Assembly (NCBI GenBank): GCA_020635815.1
Contig: JACJZB010000001.1
Location: 124,001 to 188,000, forward strand
Direction of reading: 5' to 3'
Length of the DNA stretch: 64,000 nucleotides
From: Flavobacteriales bacterium
GTDB lineage: Bacteria; Bacteroidota; Bacteroidia; Flavobacteriales_E; Vicingaceae
The notes beneath the pieces are model-generated. The model did no database searches. It saw only the letters and a program-made list of their open reading frames with translations, and was not told where the DNA came from. The translations under genes and the position numbers were made by a program. Below are positions 54,763-64,000 of the stretch, one piece after another (position 1 is the first letter of the stretch; every line of letters starts with the position of its first letter).

Positions 54763-56031
54763 ATGGATACAAACTCATATTTAGATATGGAACTTTTACG
54801 TTTTTCAACAGCAGGAAGTGTTGATGATGGAAAAAGTACATTAATAGGAAGATTGTTGTATGATTCAAAATCAATTTTTGCTGATCAATATGAAGCAATA
54901 GAAGAATCGAGCAGAAGAAAAGGGGATGAAAATGTAAACCTTGCACTATTAACTGACGGACTTCGTGCAGAAAGAGAGCAAGGGATAACTATTGATGTTG
55001 CTTATCGCTATTTTGCAACACCTAAAAGAAAATTTATTATTGCTGATACACCAGGCCATATTCAATATACAAGAAATATGGTTACAGGTTCATCAACTTC
55101 TAATTTGTCTATCATTTTAGTTGATGCTAGACATGGGGTTGTGGAGCAAACATCAAGGCATACTTTTATTTCGTCACTTTTAGGAATACCACACGTAGTG
55201 TTTTGTATTAATAAAATGGATTTAGTTGATTATTCTGAAGAAGTTTTTGAAAAAATTAAAAAAGACTTGGAAGCTTTTTCTTCAAAACTAAATGTAAAGG
55301 ACATACATTTTGTGCCGCTTAGTGCTTTAAAAGGAGATAATGTGGTGAATAAATCTGAAAATATGGATTGGTATCAAGGGTCAACCTTGATGTATTTATT
55401 AGAAAATATACACATAGGTAGTGATTATAACCATATCGATTGCCGTTTTCCAGTTCAAAATGTAATTAGACCTCAATCAGATAAATATCATGATTATAGA
55501 GGGTATGCAGGAAGAATTGCCGGGGGTGTTTTTAAGCCAGGTGATGATGTAATGGTACTTCCTTCAGGGTTTACTTCTAAAATTAAATCTATTGATACTA
55601 TGAGCGGTAGTGTAGAGGAGGCTTTTGCCCCAATGTCTGTTGCTCTTACACTAGAAGACGATATTGATATTAGCAGAGGAGATATGATTGTTCGAGAGAA
55701 TAATAAGTCGGAAGTTAATCAAGATATAGATTTGATGGTGTGTTGGTTAAATGAAAAGGCTATTGTTCCGAATGGGAAATACGCCGTAAAACACACTTCA
55801 AATGATGTTCGTTGTATTGTTAAGGAAGTTAAGTATAAGGTAAATATTAATACCCTTCATAGAATTGAAGATGATAAGAGTGTTAAAATGAATGAGATTG
55901 CAAGAATTTCTATTCGAACAACAAAACCTCTTATGTATGACAAATACTCAAGAAACAGGACAACGGGAAGTTTAATATTGATTGATGAAGCTACCAATGA
56001 AACTGTTGGAGCAGGAATGATTATCGAATAA
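54763..56031 (+). CDS. cysN: Sulfate adenylyltransferase subunit 1 (GTPase)
   Basis: 422 residues. EF-Tu-like GTPase with GSVDDGKST (18-26), DTPGHIQYTRNM and NKMDLVDY, then two beta-barrel domains. It ends without the APS-kinase (CysC) domain that is fused in some species. GTP hydrolysis drives APS synthesis by CysD. Translationally linked to cysD. Confidence 0.96.
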   Translation: MDTNSYLDMELLRFSTAGSVDDGKSTLIGRLLYDSKSIFADQYEAIEESSRRKGDENVNLALLTDGLRAEREQGITIDVAYRYFATPKRKFIIADTPGHIQYTRNMVTGSSTSNLSIILVDARHGVVEQTSRHTFISSLLGIPHVVFCINKMDLVDYSEEVFEKIKKDLEAFSSKLNVKDIHFVPLSALKGDNVVNKSENMDWYQGSTLMYLLENIHIGSDYNHIDCRFPVQNVIRPQSDKYHDYRGYAGRIAGGVFKPGDDVMVLPSGFTSKIKSIDTMSGSVEEAFAPMSVALTLEDDIDISRGDMIVRENNKSEVNQDIDLMVCWLNEKAIVPNGKYAVKHTSNDVRCIVKEVKYKVNINTLHRIEDDKSVKMNEIARISIRTTKPLMYDKYSRNRTTGSLILIDEATNETVGAGMIIE

Positions 56032-56033
56032 TA

Positions 56034-56066
56034 AAAACCCTCAAAATTAATTTTGAGGGTTTTTTA
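56034..56066 (+). terminator. cysDN terminator
   Basis: AAAAACCCTCAAAAT / ATTTTGAGGGTTTTT, nearly without loop. Confidence 0.88.
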
Positions 56067-56145
56067 TAATACACTTCTATAAATTTCGTTTATACAAAAA
56101 GAATTTTATTATGAAAAAATTCTTTCAAAAGATTAGTTTTGTTTA

Positions 56146-56901
56146 ATGAAAATAAGGTTACACTTTCTTATATGTATTTGTGCATTCTTTTTAATGAATG
56201 AAACATTAAAAGGACAAGAGCGTGTAACTACATTTGGTTTGCAAGTTAAACCGATAATCCCAAGTTCACTGTTTAATACAGGAGAACAACTACTCAATCA
56301 AAACAATGTTTTTTTTTCAGTAAAACCTAAATTAGGCTATAGCTTTGGAATGGTCATACGAAAAGGGCTGACCAAAACATTATCAATAGAATCAGGAATT
56401 AATTATTTAAAAAGAGGGTATTCATTATCAATTGAGGATAAAGATTTAAATTTTACAGATCAATCTGATTATAAATTAATTAATTATGAGATTCCAGTTT
56501 CGTTATTGGTTTACGTAAAACTTGGTCGTAACATGTTTATGAATGCTTCAGGTGGTGTTTCAATGGATATTTATCCATCAGATTTATATACGTTTAGTGA
56601 GAACTTTCAAAACGATGTTGTTGTAACCGATTGGATTCAAACTAGTTTAATCGCAAATTTAGGGTGGGAATATAGAACAGAAGAAAGTGGTTATTTTTAT
56701 ATAGGAGGTTCATATCATCGTCCATTCTCAGCTATTGCAAAAGAAATAGTTTGGTATAATGGAAACGGAAGAGATGAGCGACCAATATTTGATTTAATAG
56801 GTAATTATGTTACAATTGATTTTCGTTACTTTTTCCATGAGGATCCAGAGAAAAAGAAACGAAAAACGAAAAATTCCATTAAAACAGGAAAAACAAAATA
56901 G
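56146..56901 (+). CDS. Outer-membrane beta-barrel protein, PorT-like family
   Basis: 251 residues. Signal peptide (1-23, ending LKGQ), barrel strands such as GLQVKPIIP, SIESGINYLKRGY, and VTIDFRYFFH, and a short basic tail. The outer-membrane-beta-barrel (PorT-like) domain is common in Bacteroidota; function unknown. Confidence 0.78.
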   Translation: MKIRLHFLICICAFFLMNETLKGQERVTTFGLQVKPIIPSSLFNTGEQLLNQNNVFFSVKPKLGYSFGMVIRKGLTKTLSIESGINYLKRGYSLSIEDKDLNFTDQSDYKLINYEIPVSLLVYVKLGRNMFMNASGGVSMDIYPSDLYTFSENFQNDVVVTDWIQTSLIANLGWEYRTEESGYFYIGGSYHRPFSAIAKEIVWYNGNGRDERPIFDLIGNYVTIDFRYFFHEDPEKKKRKTKNSIKTGKTK

Positions 56902-56935
56902 CTAAAATCATCTGCTTTTTTGCAAGTAAAATAGT

Positions 56936-56943
56936 TACTTTTG
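56936..56943 (+). promoter_or_regulatory. Candidate -7 box for pheT
   Basis: TACTTTTG fits TAnnTTTG, 21 nt before the ATG. Confidence 0.4.
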
Positions 56944-56964
56944 CCTTTCAAAAATAGAGTATAG

Positions 56965-59385
56965 ATGAAGATTTCTTATAGCTGGCTAAAAAATTACATT
57001 AATATAAATGTTGAACCTCAAAAAATTTCTACCATATTAACTGATAGTGGATTGGAAGTTGAAGGCTTTGAAAAGCAACAGACAGTAAAAGGTGGTTTAG
57101 AAGGACTTGTTATTGGAGAGGTTGTTGAAAAAACACAACACCCAAATGCTGATAAGCTTAGCTTAACAAAAGTTAATATAGGAAGAGAAGAGTTGTTATC
57201 TATTGTTTGTGGAGCACCGAATGTTGCTCAAGGTCAAAAAGTAGTTGTGGCTACAATAGGAACTACACTGTATTCAGGAGAAGATAGTTTTAAAATAAAA
57301 AAATCTAAGATAAGAGGAGAACTTTCTGAGGGAATGATTTGTGCAGAAGACGAAATTGGCTTAGGACAATCTCATGATGGTATAATGGTTTTGGCTGCAG
57401 ATGCTAAAATAGGAACTCCAGCTAAAGAATACTTTAACATAGAGGATGATTATATTTATGAAATAGGATTAACACCTAATAGAGCAGATGCAACAGGTCA
57501 TATTGGAGTGGCTAGAGATGTAGTTGCTGTTTTAAATGCAAATGATTCGTCTATATCTGAACTAATAAAACCTTCTATCAATAATTTTAAAATTGATAAT
57601 ACTGATAATGTAATTGAAGTGATTGTCGAAGATTCTACACTTTGTCCAAGATATTCAGGAATTACATTAAGTGGAATTGAAGTTAAGGATTCTCCTGATT
57701 GGTTAAAAAACAGGTTATTGTCAATTGGATTAACACCAATAAACAATATTGTTGATGTAACTAATTTTGTACTGCATGAAACAGGTCAACCTTTACATGC
57801 TTTTGATGCAGATAAGATCACAACTAAAAAAGTAGTCGTAAAAACGTTAACTGATAAAACTAAATTTACAACCTTAGACGACAAAGAAAGAGAATTGTCT
57901 AGCGAGGATTTGATGATTTGTAATGATTCTGAAGGGATGTGTATAGCAGGAGTTTTTGGCGGTTCAAAATCAGGAGTTACCAAAAGTACTAAGAGTGTAT
58001 TTTTAGAAAGTGCTTATTTTAATCCTGTGGCAATTCGTAAAACAGCCAAACGACACGGGTTAAATACAGACGCGTCTTTCCGGTTTGAAAGAGGATGTGA
58101 TCCAAACATTACAATATATACTTTAAAAAGAGCAATAACTTTAATGAAAGAAATTGCAGGAGGGGAAATTTCTTCTGATATTATTGATATTTACCCAACT
58201 CCTGTACAAAACTTTGAAGTGACATTTAGTTACGCTAATTGCGAAAAAATTATTGGAGAAAATATAGCTCCAGCTGTTATTAAAAATATTTTAAAAGCTT
58301 TAGAAATTGAAATTGTAGAAGAAACAGATAAAGATCTGAAGCTGTCTATCCCACCATTTAAAGTTGATGTTCAGCGAGAAATAGATGTGATAGAAGAAGT
58401 TTTAAGAGTTTATGGGTATAATACTGTGAAATTACCATCAACTATGAACTCAGCTGTTGTTTATCGAGATAACATTGATAAAGAACAAGTAACAAATAGT
58501 ATTTCTGAGCAACTTGTTGCTAATGGATTTCATGAAATGATGTCTAATTCGTTAACTAAATCATCCTATTACAATGAAAAAAACACTTTAGTTGAAGTTG
58601 CCAACCCATTAAGTAAAGAATTAGATGTATTAAGGCAATCCATGCTTTTTAATGGTTTAGAGGTAATTCAATATAACCAAAACAGAAAATCTCCAGATTT
58701 AAAATTATTTGAGTTTGGAAAAACTTATATTAAACAAGAATCAAAATTCGATGAAACAAACTATCTAAGTCTTTTTATTTCTGGTAATTATCAAGAAGAA
58801 AACTGGAATGGAAATAAAAACCAATCTAGTTTTTATCACTTAAAAGGATTTGTAGATAGCATTATTAATCGATATGGACTTCAGAGATTGAAGCTTGTTA
58901 GTAAAGAAACAGAGCTTGATTTATTGGCATACGGAATATGTTATGAAATTAATAATAAAGAGTTGTTAAACTTTGGAAAAGTTGACCAAAAGTTCCAAAA
59001 GCAGTTTGATATTAATCAAGAAGTATTTTATGCTCAAATAAATTATGATGTATTATTAGAGTTACTTCCTTACACTAAGAAACTCCAATACAAAGAGGTA
59101 CCAAAATACCCATCAGTTCGAAGAGATTTAGCATTGCTAATTGATACATCAATTAACTATTCACAAATAGAAGCTATTGCATTAAAACAAGAACGAAAAC
59201 TATTAAAAAATATAGGTTTGTTTGATGTTTATGAAGGAAAAAATCTTGAAGCAGGAAAAAAATCGTACGCTATAAGTTTTGTTTTTCAAGATGAGAATAA
59301 AACCCTTACAGAAAATCAGATTGAAGCAACGATGAGTAAATTAGTTAAAACTTACGAAAAAGAATTGGGAGCGAAACTAAGATAA
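56965..59385 (+). CDS. pheT: Phenylalanyl-tRNA synthetase beta subunit
   Basis: 806 residues, full length. N-terminal tRNA-binding EMAP domain (GEVVEKTQHPNADKLSLTKV, about 51-70), B3/B4 editing domain, B5, the catalytic-like core and the C-terminal FDX-ACB domain (KYPSVRRDLALLID). Works with PheS, whose gene is not here. Confidence 0.97.
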   Translation: MKISYSWLKNYININVEPQKISTILTDSGLEVEGFEKQQTVKGGLEGLVIGEVVEKTQHPNADKLSLTKVNIGREELLSIVCGAPNVAQGQKVVVATIGTTLYSGEDSFKIKKSKIRGELSEGMICAEDEIGLGQSHDGIMVLAADAKIGTPAKEYFNIEDDYIYEIGLTPNRADATGHIGVARDVVAVLNANDSSISELIKPSINNFKIDNTDNVIEVIVEDSTLCPRYSGITLSGIEVKDSPDWLKNRLLSIGLTPINNIVDVTNFVLHETGQPLHAFDADKITTKKVVVKTLTDKTKFTTLDDKERELSSEDLMICNDSEGMCIAGVFGGSKSGVTKSTKSVFLESAYFNPVAIRKTAKRHGLNTDASFRFERGCDPNITIYTLKRAITLMKEIAGGEISSDIIDIYPTPVQNFEVTFSYANCEKIIGENIAPAVIKNILKALEIEIVEETDKDLKLSIPPFKVDVQREIDVIEEVLRVYGYNTVKLPSTMNSAVVYRDNIDKEQVTNSISEQLVANGFHEMMSNSLTKSSYYNEKNTLVEVANPLSKELDVLRQSMLFNGLEVIQYNQNRKSPDLKLFEFGKTYIKQESKFDETNYLSLFISGNYQEENWNGNKNQSSFYHLKGFVDSIINRYGLQRLKLVSKETELDLLAYGICYEINNKELLNFGKVDQKFQKQFDINQEVFYAQINYDVLLELLPYTKKLQYKEVPKYPSVRRDLALLIDTSINYSQIEAIALKQERKLLKNIGLFDVYEGKNLEAGKKSYAISFVFQDENKTLTENQIEATMSKLVKTYEKELGAKLR

Positions 59386-59390
59386 ACTAC

Positions 59391-59804
59391 CTAGTTAGTT
59401 TTGGTGTATGTTGCTGTTACATTGTCAGGACCAGAACCATCATCAGTAATATAACTCATATTTATTTGCGAGTTATTAATTAATGTGCCAGAACCAGAAA
59501 CATCAAAACCATTAATGTTTTGTAAAAATAAGTTTAAACTGTTACCACTAACTTCAAGTTGAGCATGACTTTCTTGTACACCTAAATTATGAAAGTTGTC
59601 AATTACAATTCGATTGGGATTAGTACTATGAGGATTGATATATACTGAATAAATGCTCTGTCCTAGTTGAGTGGAATTTTCTTCACAAACCCAGGTTCCA
59701 ATATAATTACTAACAGGAGAACTTGAATCATTATCTTTTTCATCATCTTTCTGACATGAAAAAAGAATAATTATAAGTATAAAAGGGAAAATGAATTTTT
59801 TCAT
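59391..59804 (-). CDS. Small lipoprotein
   Basis: 137 residues. Lipoprotein signal peptide with lipobox LFSC (Cys17) followed by QKDDEKDND, the acidic stretch typical of surface lipoproteins in this phylum. The rest looks like a small beta-barrel of the lipocalin-like type (YIGTWVCEEN near 38 and ISMSYI-type strands), which is a guess. Convergent with pheT; the 234 nt upstream to 60038 holds only the -7 box listed next. Confidence 0.75.
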   Translation of the reverse strand: MKKFIFPFILIIILFSCQKDDEKDNDSSSPVSNYIGTWVCEENSTQLGQSIYSVYINPHSTNPNRIVIDNFHNLGVQESHAQLEVSGNSLNLFLQNINGFDVSGSGTLINNSQINMSYITDDGSGPDNVTATYTKTN

Positions 59805-59986
59805 AAATAGTTAATTTATTGACTAAATTAAGAAAAACAAAAAATGTACCAAGAAGTCCTTATTAGATATAGTTTTTAAGGTGCAACTAATTTTTTTTAA
59901 AATACCGATAAATGGAAAAATTAACCTTTAGTTAAGTATCGCATAGATTTTTATACATTAGCTCATTAAATAAACGAATAATTTCT

Positions 59987-59994
59987 TAGTTTTG
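59987..59994 (+). promoter_or_regulatory. Candidate -7 box for the first PA-domain gene
   Basis: TAGTTTTG fits TAnnTTTG, 44 nt before the ATG at 60039. Confidence 0.4.
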
Positions 59995-60038
59995 GACTAC
60001 TAACTAAAGTTATATTATTAATTAAAAACTAAATTATT

Positions 60039-61865
60039 ATGAAAAAATTATTACTTTCTATTGCTCTTGTTGGCGTTGCGGCTGTGTCGTTTGCCCAAGT
60101 AGTAGTTAAAGGGATTTCGCCTGCTTCGGTGCAGCTTAATTTCGATTACAATGTACAAGCTAATTGCGGAAGTTGGCCTGGTGAAACTGACGATGGAACA
60201 TGGCCTGTTCACCTAGATTTTAACCAAGCAGGGGTTTATGTTCAAGGTGAATTAAAATTAGTTGAAGATGGTACTCCTGGAACTAATGCTCAAGGTAATC
60301 CTATCTCTCAAGAAGGATGTAACCCTTTAATAAATGATTTAACTGGTAAAATCGCTGTTATTTACAGAAACACTTGTTCATTTGGATCTAAAATTGCTTA
60401 CGCTCAAGATGCTGGAGCAATTGCGGTTATTATTGTAAACAGAGAAGATGCTGCTTTAGGAATGTTAGCTGATGCACTTTTTCCAAATGATACTATCCCA
60501 GCTGTAATTTTATCGAATACTGATGGTGAGTTTATTGTTTCTCAAATGGATTTAGGACCAGTAGAAATGTTTATTGGAAACAAAATAGGTGTTTTTGGTG
60601 ATGATATGGCAACAGGTAAAGGTGATATTGTAATGGCAGAAAGTTCATCTATTCCTTCAGCTTTAGCACAAAACGGTACTGAATTAGATTTAGATTTAGG
60701 TGTTTGGGCTTATAACATGGGTTCAAATGCACAAACAGGAGTAACTGCTAGTGTTGAAATTACAGACCCTTCATCAGCTAGTATTTACAGTATGACATCT
60801 TCAACTCCTCTTGATTTTGCTGCTCCAGTAGGATTGCTTGTTGATACTCAATATTTTGCGTTAGGTAATTTTGCACCAGCTACATGGGCAACTGGTACTT
60901 ACACCATTACTTATACTATTACAACTCAAAATGCAGATGAAGATGCAGTAGATAACGTAGCTTCTTCTCAATTTACAATTAACGGAAGCCAAACCTATGC
61001 TAAATGTAGAATAGATGGTGCTAACAATCCAATAGCAGCAACTGCATACTCACTAAATGAATCAACTACTCAGTATGATAATTTTGAAACATGTATCCAA
61101 TTTAAAGATGCAAATGCTTCAAGGTTAGAAGCTAAAGGTATTACTTTCTCTTGTCGTCCTGTTGGTTCTACAATGGCTTTCCAAAGTGTAGGGGTAAGAA
61201 TGTATGAATGGAATGATGTGTTTACTGATGCTAATGACCCAGCATTCCCAACAGCTGCAGGGCCTGGTCCATGGAATGTAAATCAAGTAGGTTCTTCTTC
61301 ATATTTATATTTTGATGAATCTGAAAATGGAGTAAATAAATATTTAGCTTTTGATGAAGGTTCTATTACCTTAAATGATAATCAACGTTATTTATTTTGC
61401 GTATATAATGATAGTGATTCATTAAGAATTGGTTTTGACAACCAAATTGATTACACATCTACAGTAAACAACTACTTAGAATATTCTTCTCCAGTTAAAG
61501 ATTTGCCAAATGGTGGTTCAGATGAGTGGTATGCTGCAGGTTTTGGCTTAGATGTTTCAACTGCAATTACTACAACTCTAGATTACTCAGTAGGAGTTAA
61601 TGATATTGATAATGATAATGTTTCAGCACCTTATCCAAATCCTGTTGCTGATTTATTAACGATTCCAGTTAGAAAAAACATTAAAGGGAACGTTACAGTT
61701 GAAATTTTTGATGTAGCAGGAAAATTAGTGTTAACTGAGAACAAAGTTTTAGGTACAGAAAAATTACAAATCAATGTAGCTTCAATTGCTAATGGTTCGT
61801 ATGTTTTCACAACTACTTTTGCTGATGGTTCTAAAGATACATTCAAAGTATCAGTAAGTAGATAA
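60039..61865 (+). CDS. Secreted PA-domain protein with T9SS type A sorting domain, paralogue 1
   Basis: 608 residues. Signal peptide (1-19), a protease-associated (PA) domain at about 70-175 (KIAVIYRNTCSFGSKIAYAQ; DAGAIAVIIVN), a beta-rich region (about 200-310), a region nearly identical to paralogue 2 (from AKCRIDGAN, about 325-505) and a type A sorting domain (YPNPVADLL, from residue 532). PA domains are non-catalytic lids in proteases; here no protease domain is present. Surface or secreted; ligand unknown. Confidence 0.9.
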   Translation: MKKLLLSIALVGVAAVSFAQVVVKGISPASVQLNFDYNVQANCGSWPGETDDGTWPVHLDFNQAGVYVQGELKLVEDGTPGTNAQGNPISQEGCNPLINDLTGKIAVIYRNTCSFGSKIAYAQDAGAIAVIIVNREDAALGMLADALFPNDTIPAVILSNTDGEFIVSQMDLGPVEMFIGNKIGVFGDDMATGKGDIVMAESSSIPSALAQNGTELDLDLGVWAYNMGSNAQTGVTASVEITDPSSASIYSMTSSTPLDFAAPVGLLVDTQYFALGNFAPATWATGTYTITYTITTQNADEDAVDNVASSQFTINGSQTYAKCRIDGANNPIAATAYSLNESTTQYDNFETCIQFKDANASRLEAKGITFSCRPVGSTMAFQSVGVRMYEWNDVFTDANDPAFPTAAGPGPWNVNQVGSSSYLYFDESENGVNKYLAFDEGSITLNDNQRYLFCVYNDSDSLRIGFDNQIDYTSTVNNYLEYSSPVKDLPNGGSDEWYAAGFGLDVSTAITTTLDYSVGVNDIDNDNVSAPYPNPVADLLTIPVRKNIKGNVTVEIFDVAGKLVLTENKVLGTEKLQINVASIANGSYVFTTTFADGSKDTFKVSVSR

Positions 61866-61888
61866 GATTAATTATATTAGATAATTAG

Positions 61889-61922
61889 GAATCCCCGCAT
61901 AGGAATATGCGGGGATTTTTAT
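61889..61922 (+). terminator. Terminator between the two PA-domain genes
   Basis: AATCCCCGCATA-GGAA-TATGCGGGGATT plus a T run; each paralogue therefore has its own transcript end. Confidence 0.88.
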
Positions 61923-61938
61923 TTTTAAAATCATTTAG

Positions 61939-61946
61939 TATATTTG
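61939..61946 (+). promoter_or_regulatory. Candidate -7 box for the second PA-domain gene
   Basis: TATATTTG, 47 nt before the ATG at 61994. Confidence 0.4.
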
Positions 61947-61993
61947 TTTCAACTAACTAAAAATTGGAAATATTATTAACTAAACTAATTACA

Positions 61994-63826
61994 ATGAAAA
62001 AAATTACTTTATTATTAGGAATGGCAATAGCTACAACATTTGGGTTTTCTCAAATAATTGTAGATATTACTTCCGCACCTTCTTGTACAAATTTAGAAGG
62101 AATTTATAATCATGAATGGGCAAGCAATGACGGTACAGTATCTGGATGGGGTGCTAGTCCAAATATGTTTGTTGGAGCAAATGCAATTGTTGATGGAGAA
62201 ATGGTATTGGTTGATGATGGTACATCAGCAGGTGTAAATGATTCATACGGTAATCCAACAATTCAAAATGCATGTGATTCTGCTACATGGACTCAAGATT
62301 TAACAGGTAAAGTTGCTGTTTTGTTTAGAGGTGACTGTGAATTTGGTTTAAAAATCTTTAATGCTCAAAAAAGAGGTGCTATTGCTGTAATTGTAATAAA
62401 CCATACAGGTGATGCCATTGCTATGGGTGGAGGAACTTATGGACCTAATGTAACTATTCCTGCAGTTATGGTAAGTGAAGTTGATGGTGATGCGATTGCT
62501 GCTTGTTTAGGTAATGGAGGTACTATGGAAGTATTTATTGGATCTAAAGTTGGCTTATATGCTAATGATATGGGGACAGGAGCCGCAGATATTGTTATGC
62601 CAGAAAGTGCAGCTAATCCATTAGAACTTTCTCAAGATAGTTCAGAGTTTAATATGGATTTAGGTCTTTGGGCGTATAATATTGGTCAAAATGATATGAA
62701 TGGTGTTACTGTTACTGCAGAAATTGAGTACATGGGTAACGTTATTCACTCTGTAACTTCTGCTCCAGTTAACTTTAATCAGCCAGATACATCTTTTGTT
62801 GATACTCAATATATTGACTTAGGAAATTATGGTAGAAATCCAGCTTGGTTAACAGGTAAATATACTTTAACTTACACACTGAATACTCCTGTTACTGATG
62901 ATGAAACTACAGATAACATAGCGTCTTCTGAGTTTTATGTTACTGCAGACAATGTTTACTCTAAATGTAGAATAGATGGTGCTAATGATCCAATCCATAC
63001 TGTAGCATATTCATTAAATGAATCAACTACTCAGTATGATAATTTTGAAACATGTATTCAATTTAGAAGTGCAAATGCTTCAAGATTAGATGCTAAAGGG
63101 ATTACATTCTCTTGTGAGCCAGTTGGACAAACAATGGCTTTCCAAAGTGTAGGAATAAGAATGTATGAATGGAATGATGTTTTTACTGATGCTAATGACC
63201 CTGCATTTCCAACAGCAGGAGGACCTGGTCCTTGGAATGTTAACGAAGTAGGTTCTTCTTCTTATTTATACTTTGATGAAACTGAAGATGGAGTGAATAA
63301 ATATTTAGCTTTTGATCAAGGTAGTATAAATTTAAATGATAACCAACGTTATTTATTCTGTGTTTTTAATGATAGTGATTCATTAAGAATTGGTTTCGAT
63401 GCTCAAATTGATTATACTACTACTGTAGATAATTACTTAGAATATTCTTCTCCAGTTAAGGATTTACCAAATGGTGGTTCAGATGAATGGTATGCTGCTG
63501 GATTTGGATTAGATGTTTCTACAGCGATTACAGTTAAATTTGATGTGTCAACAGGTATTACTACTAATACTGAAGAAACTGTAGCTTTACCTTACCCTAA
63601 CCCAGTTGCTAACTTATTAACTGTACCAGTTAGAAAAAATGTAAAAGGAAATGTTATTGTTGAAGTATATGACCTTACAGGTAAGTTAGTTTTAACTCAA
63701 AATAAGGTTATTGGTACTGAAAAACTTCAAATTAATGTAGCTTCTATTGCTAATGGTTCTTATGTATTTAAAACTACTTTTGCTGATGGAACTACTGATC
63801 AATTTAAAGTATCTGTAAATAGATAA
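61994..63826 (+). CDS. Secreted PA-domain protein with T9SS type A sorting domain, paralogue 2
   Basis: 610 residues from the ATG at 61994; an upstream in-frame TTG gives a non-hydrophobic extension and is rejected. Signal peptide (MKKITLLLGMAIATTFGFSQ), PA domain (KVAVLFRGDCEFGLKIFNAQ; RGAIAVIVIN), and the same central and C-terminal layout as paralogue 1, with near-identity from KCRIDGAN through FGLDVSTAI. The N-terminal ~300 residues have drifted far more than the rest. Confidence 0.9.
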   Translation: MKKITLLLGMAIATTFGFSQIIVDITSAPSCTNLEGIYNHEWASNDGTVSGWGASPNMFVGANAIVDGEMVLVDDGTSAGVNDSYGNPTIQNACDSATWTQDLTGKVAVLFRGDCEFGLKIFNAQKRGAIAVIVINHTGDAIAMGGGTYGPNVTIPAVMVSEVDGDAIAACLGNGGTMEVFIGSKVGLYANDMGTGAADIVMPESAANPLELSQDSSEFNMDLGLWAYNIGQNDMNGVTVTAEIEYMGNVIHSVTSAPVNFNQPDTSFVDTQYIDLGNYGRNPAWLTGKYTLTYTLNTPVTDDETTDNIASSEFYVTADNVYSKCRIDGANDPIHTVAYSLNESTTQYDNFETCIQFRSANASRLDAKGITFSCEPVGQTMAFQSVGIRMYEWNDVFTDANDPAFPTAGGPGPWNVNEVGSSSYLYFDETEDGVNKYLAFDQGSINLNDNQRYLFCVFNDSDSLRIGFDAQIDYTTTVDNYLEYSSPVKDLPNGGSDEWYAAGFGLDVSTAITVKFDVSTGITTNTEETVALPYPNPVANLLTVPVRKNVKGNVIVEVYDLTGKLVLTQNKVIGTEKLQINVASIANGSYVFKTTFADGTTDQFKVSVNR

Positions 63827-63877
63827 TATTATTCTAGATGTTGTCTTGAAATAGGATAACATTGAATAAAAAAATAT

Positions 63878-63911
63878 AGCCGAAGAGGATATTTCCTCTT
63901 CGGCTTTTTTA
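63878..63911. terminator. Terminator after the second PA-domain gene
   Basis: AGCCGAAGAGGA / TCCTCTTCGGCT stem with a 4 nt loop and six T. A-rich on the other side, so it could work in both directions. Confidence 0.88.
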
Positions 63912-64000
63912 TGTTTAAGATAAGACATTCTTTTTTAAGAAATCTGAACCTTTTCTTTGTTGAATTTAAGACTTACTTCTTTTAGGGTTTTGTTTTACAA
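63912..64000. other. Right edge, no supportable gene
   Basis: The only hint of coding is on the minus strand: a frame open from the edge (63998) that reads VKQNPKRSKS and stops at 63966. A basic, Ser-rich ending like this could be the tail of the next gene, but ten codons prove nothing. Confidence 0.3.

Noticed and set aside
63692..63928. Minus-strand ORF of 78 codons at the right end
   Set aside because: It runs through the terminator hairpin and antisense to the sorting domain of the PA-domain protein.
63930..63995. Minus-strand frame reading KTLKEVSLKFNKEKVQIS, which recalls leaders of class I lanthipeptides of Bacteroidota
   Set aside because: There is an in-frame stop directly before it, no start codon, and a stop at once after it with no Cys/Ser/Thr core; no lanthionine enzymes are in view.

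Overview
This window is a 64 kb piece of an AT-rich Bacteroidota chromosome, most likely a member of the Flavobacteriales. The evidence is consistent across the window: type A and type B C-terminal sorting domains of the type IX secretion system (T9SS), a DUF6089/PorG-like barrel, -7 boxes of the Bacteroidota form TAnnTTTG (one with a TTTG exactly 19 nt upstream), no obvious Shine-Dalgarno leaders, and typical Bacteroidota versions of RNase Y, the M16 protease pair and HisKA_3 kinases. Genus cannot be fixed from the sequence alone.

Layout. 1-5700: a left-truncated TPR/CHAT protein with a likely one-base disruption in its signal peptide, a PLP racemase, a small acetyltransferase, an unknown coiled-coil protein and an M23 peptidase, all on the minus strand. 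5800-8300: a ZapB-like coiled coil, zapA, a 6S-like RNA and rny. 8350-10120: an acetyltransferase and a LolD-like ATPase. 10200-18010: a five-gene minus-strand operon (ThiF/nitroreductase fusion, GNAT-fold protein, 7TM sensor kinase, receiver-PAS-kinase, LuxR-type regulator) with a divergent lone receiver. 18030-35300: mostly housekeeping genes (sucC, ffh, folD, rarA, a PfkB sugar/nucleoside kinase, tRNA-Asn, clpP, eno, gltA) mixed with a secreted M43 protease, a 1000-residue multi-PAS kinase and an ABC-2 exporter. 35390-37940: an NtrC-like regulator without a DNA-binding domain and a DEAD-box helicase. 37940-42200: the one clearly accessory stretch, with a large T9SS type B PKD protein and a KilA-N protein, each bounded by copies of the 3' end of the helicase gene. 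42220-48435: a MarR regulator and a beta-oxidation set (bifunctional dehydrogenase/hydratase, thiolase, acyl-CoA dehydrogenase) interspersed with GC-rich palindromic repeats. 48500-59400: outer-membrane barrels, an M16 active/inactive pair, an NPD-type flavoprotein, cysDN and pheT. 59390-63830: a lipoprotein and two tandem paralogous PA-domain T9SS cargo proteins.

The most interesting points are: (1) the ThiF/nitroreductase-GNAT-kinase operon, which looks like a complete make-and-sense module; (2) two places (helicase 3' end, tRNA-Asn 3' end) where the tail of a conserved gene is duplicated downstream, the hallmark of integration that restores the target; (3) a palindromic repeat that has entered the reading frame of the fatty-acid oxidation enzyme; (4) two genes with apparent 5'-end defects (CHAT protein and rarA).
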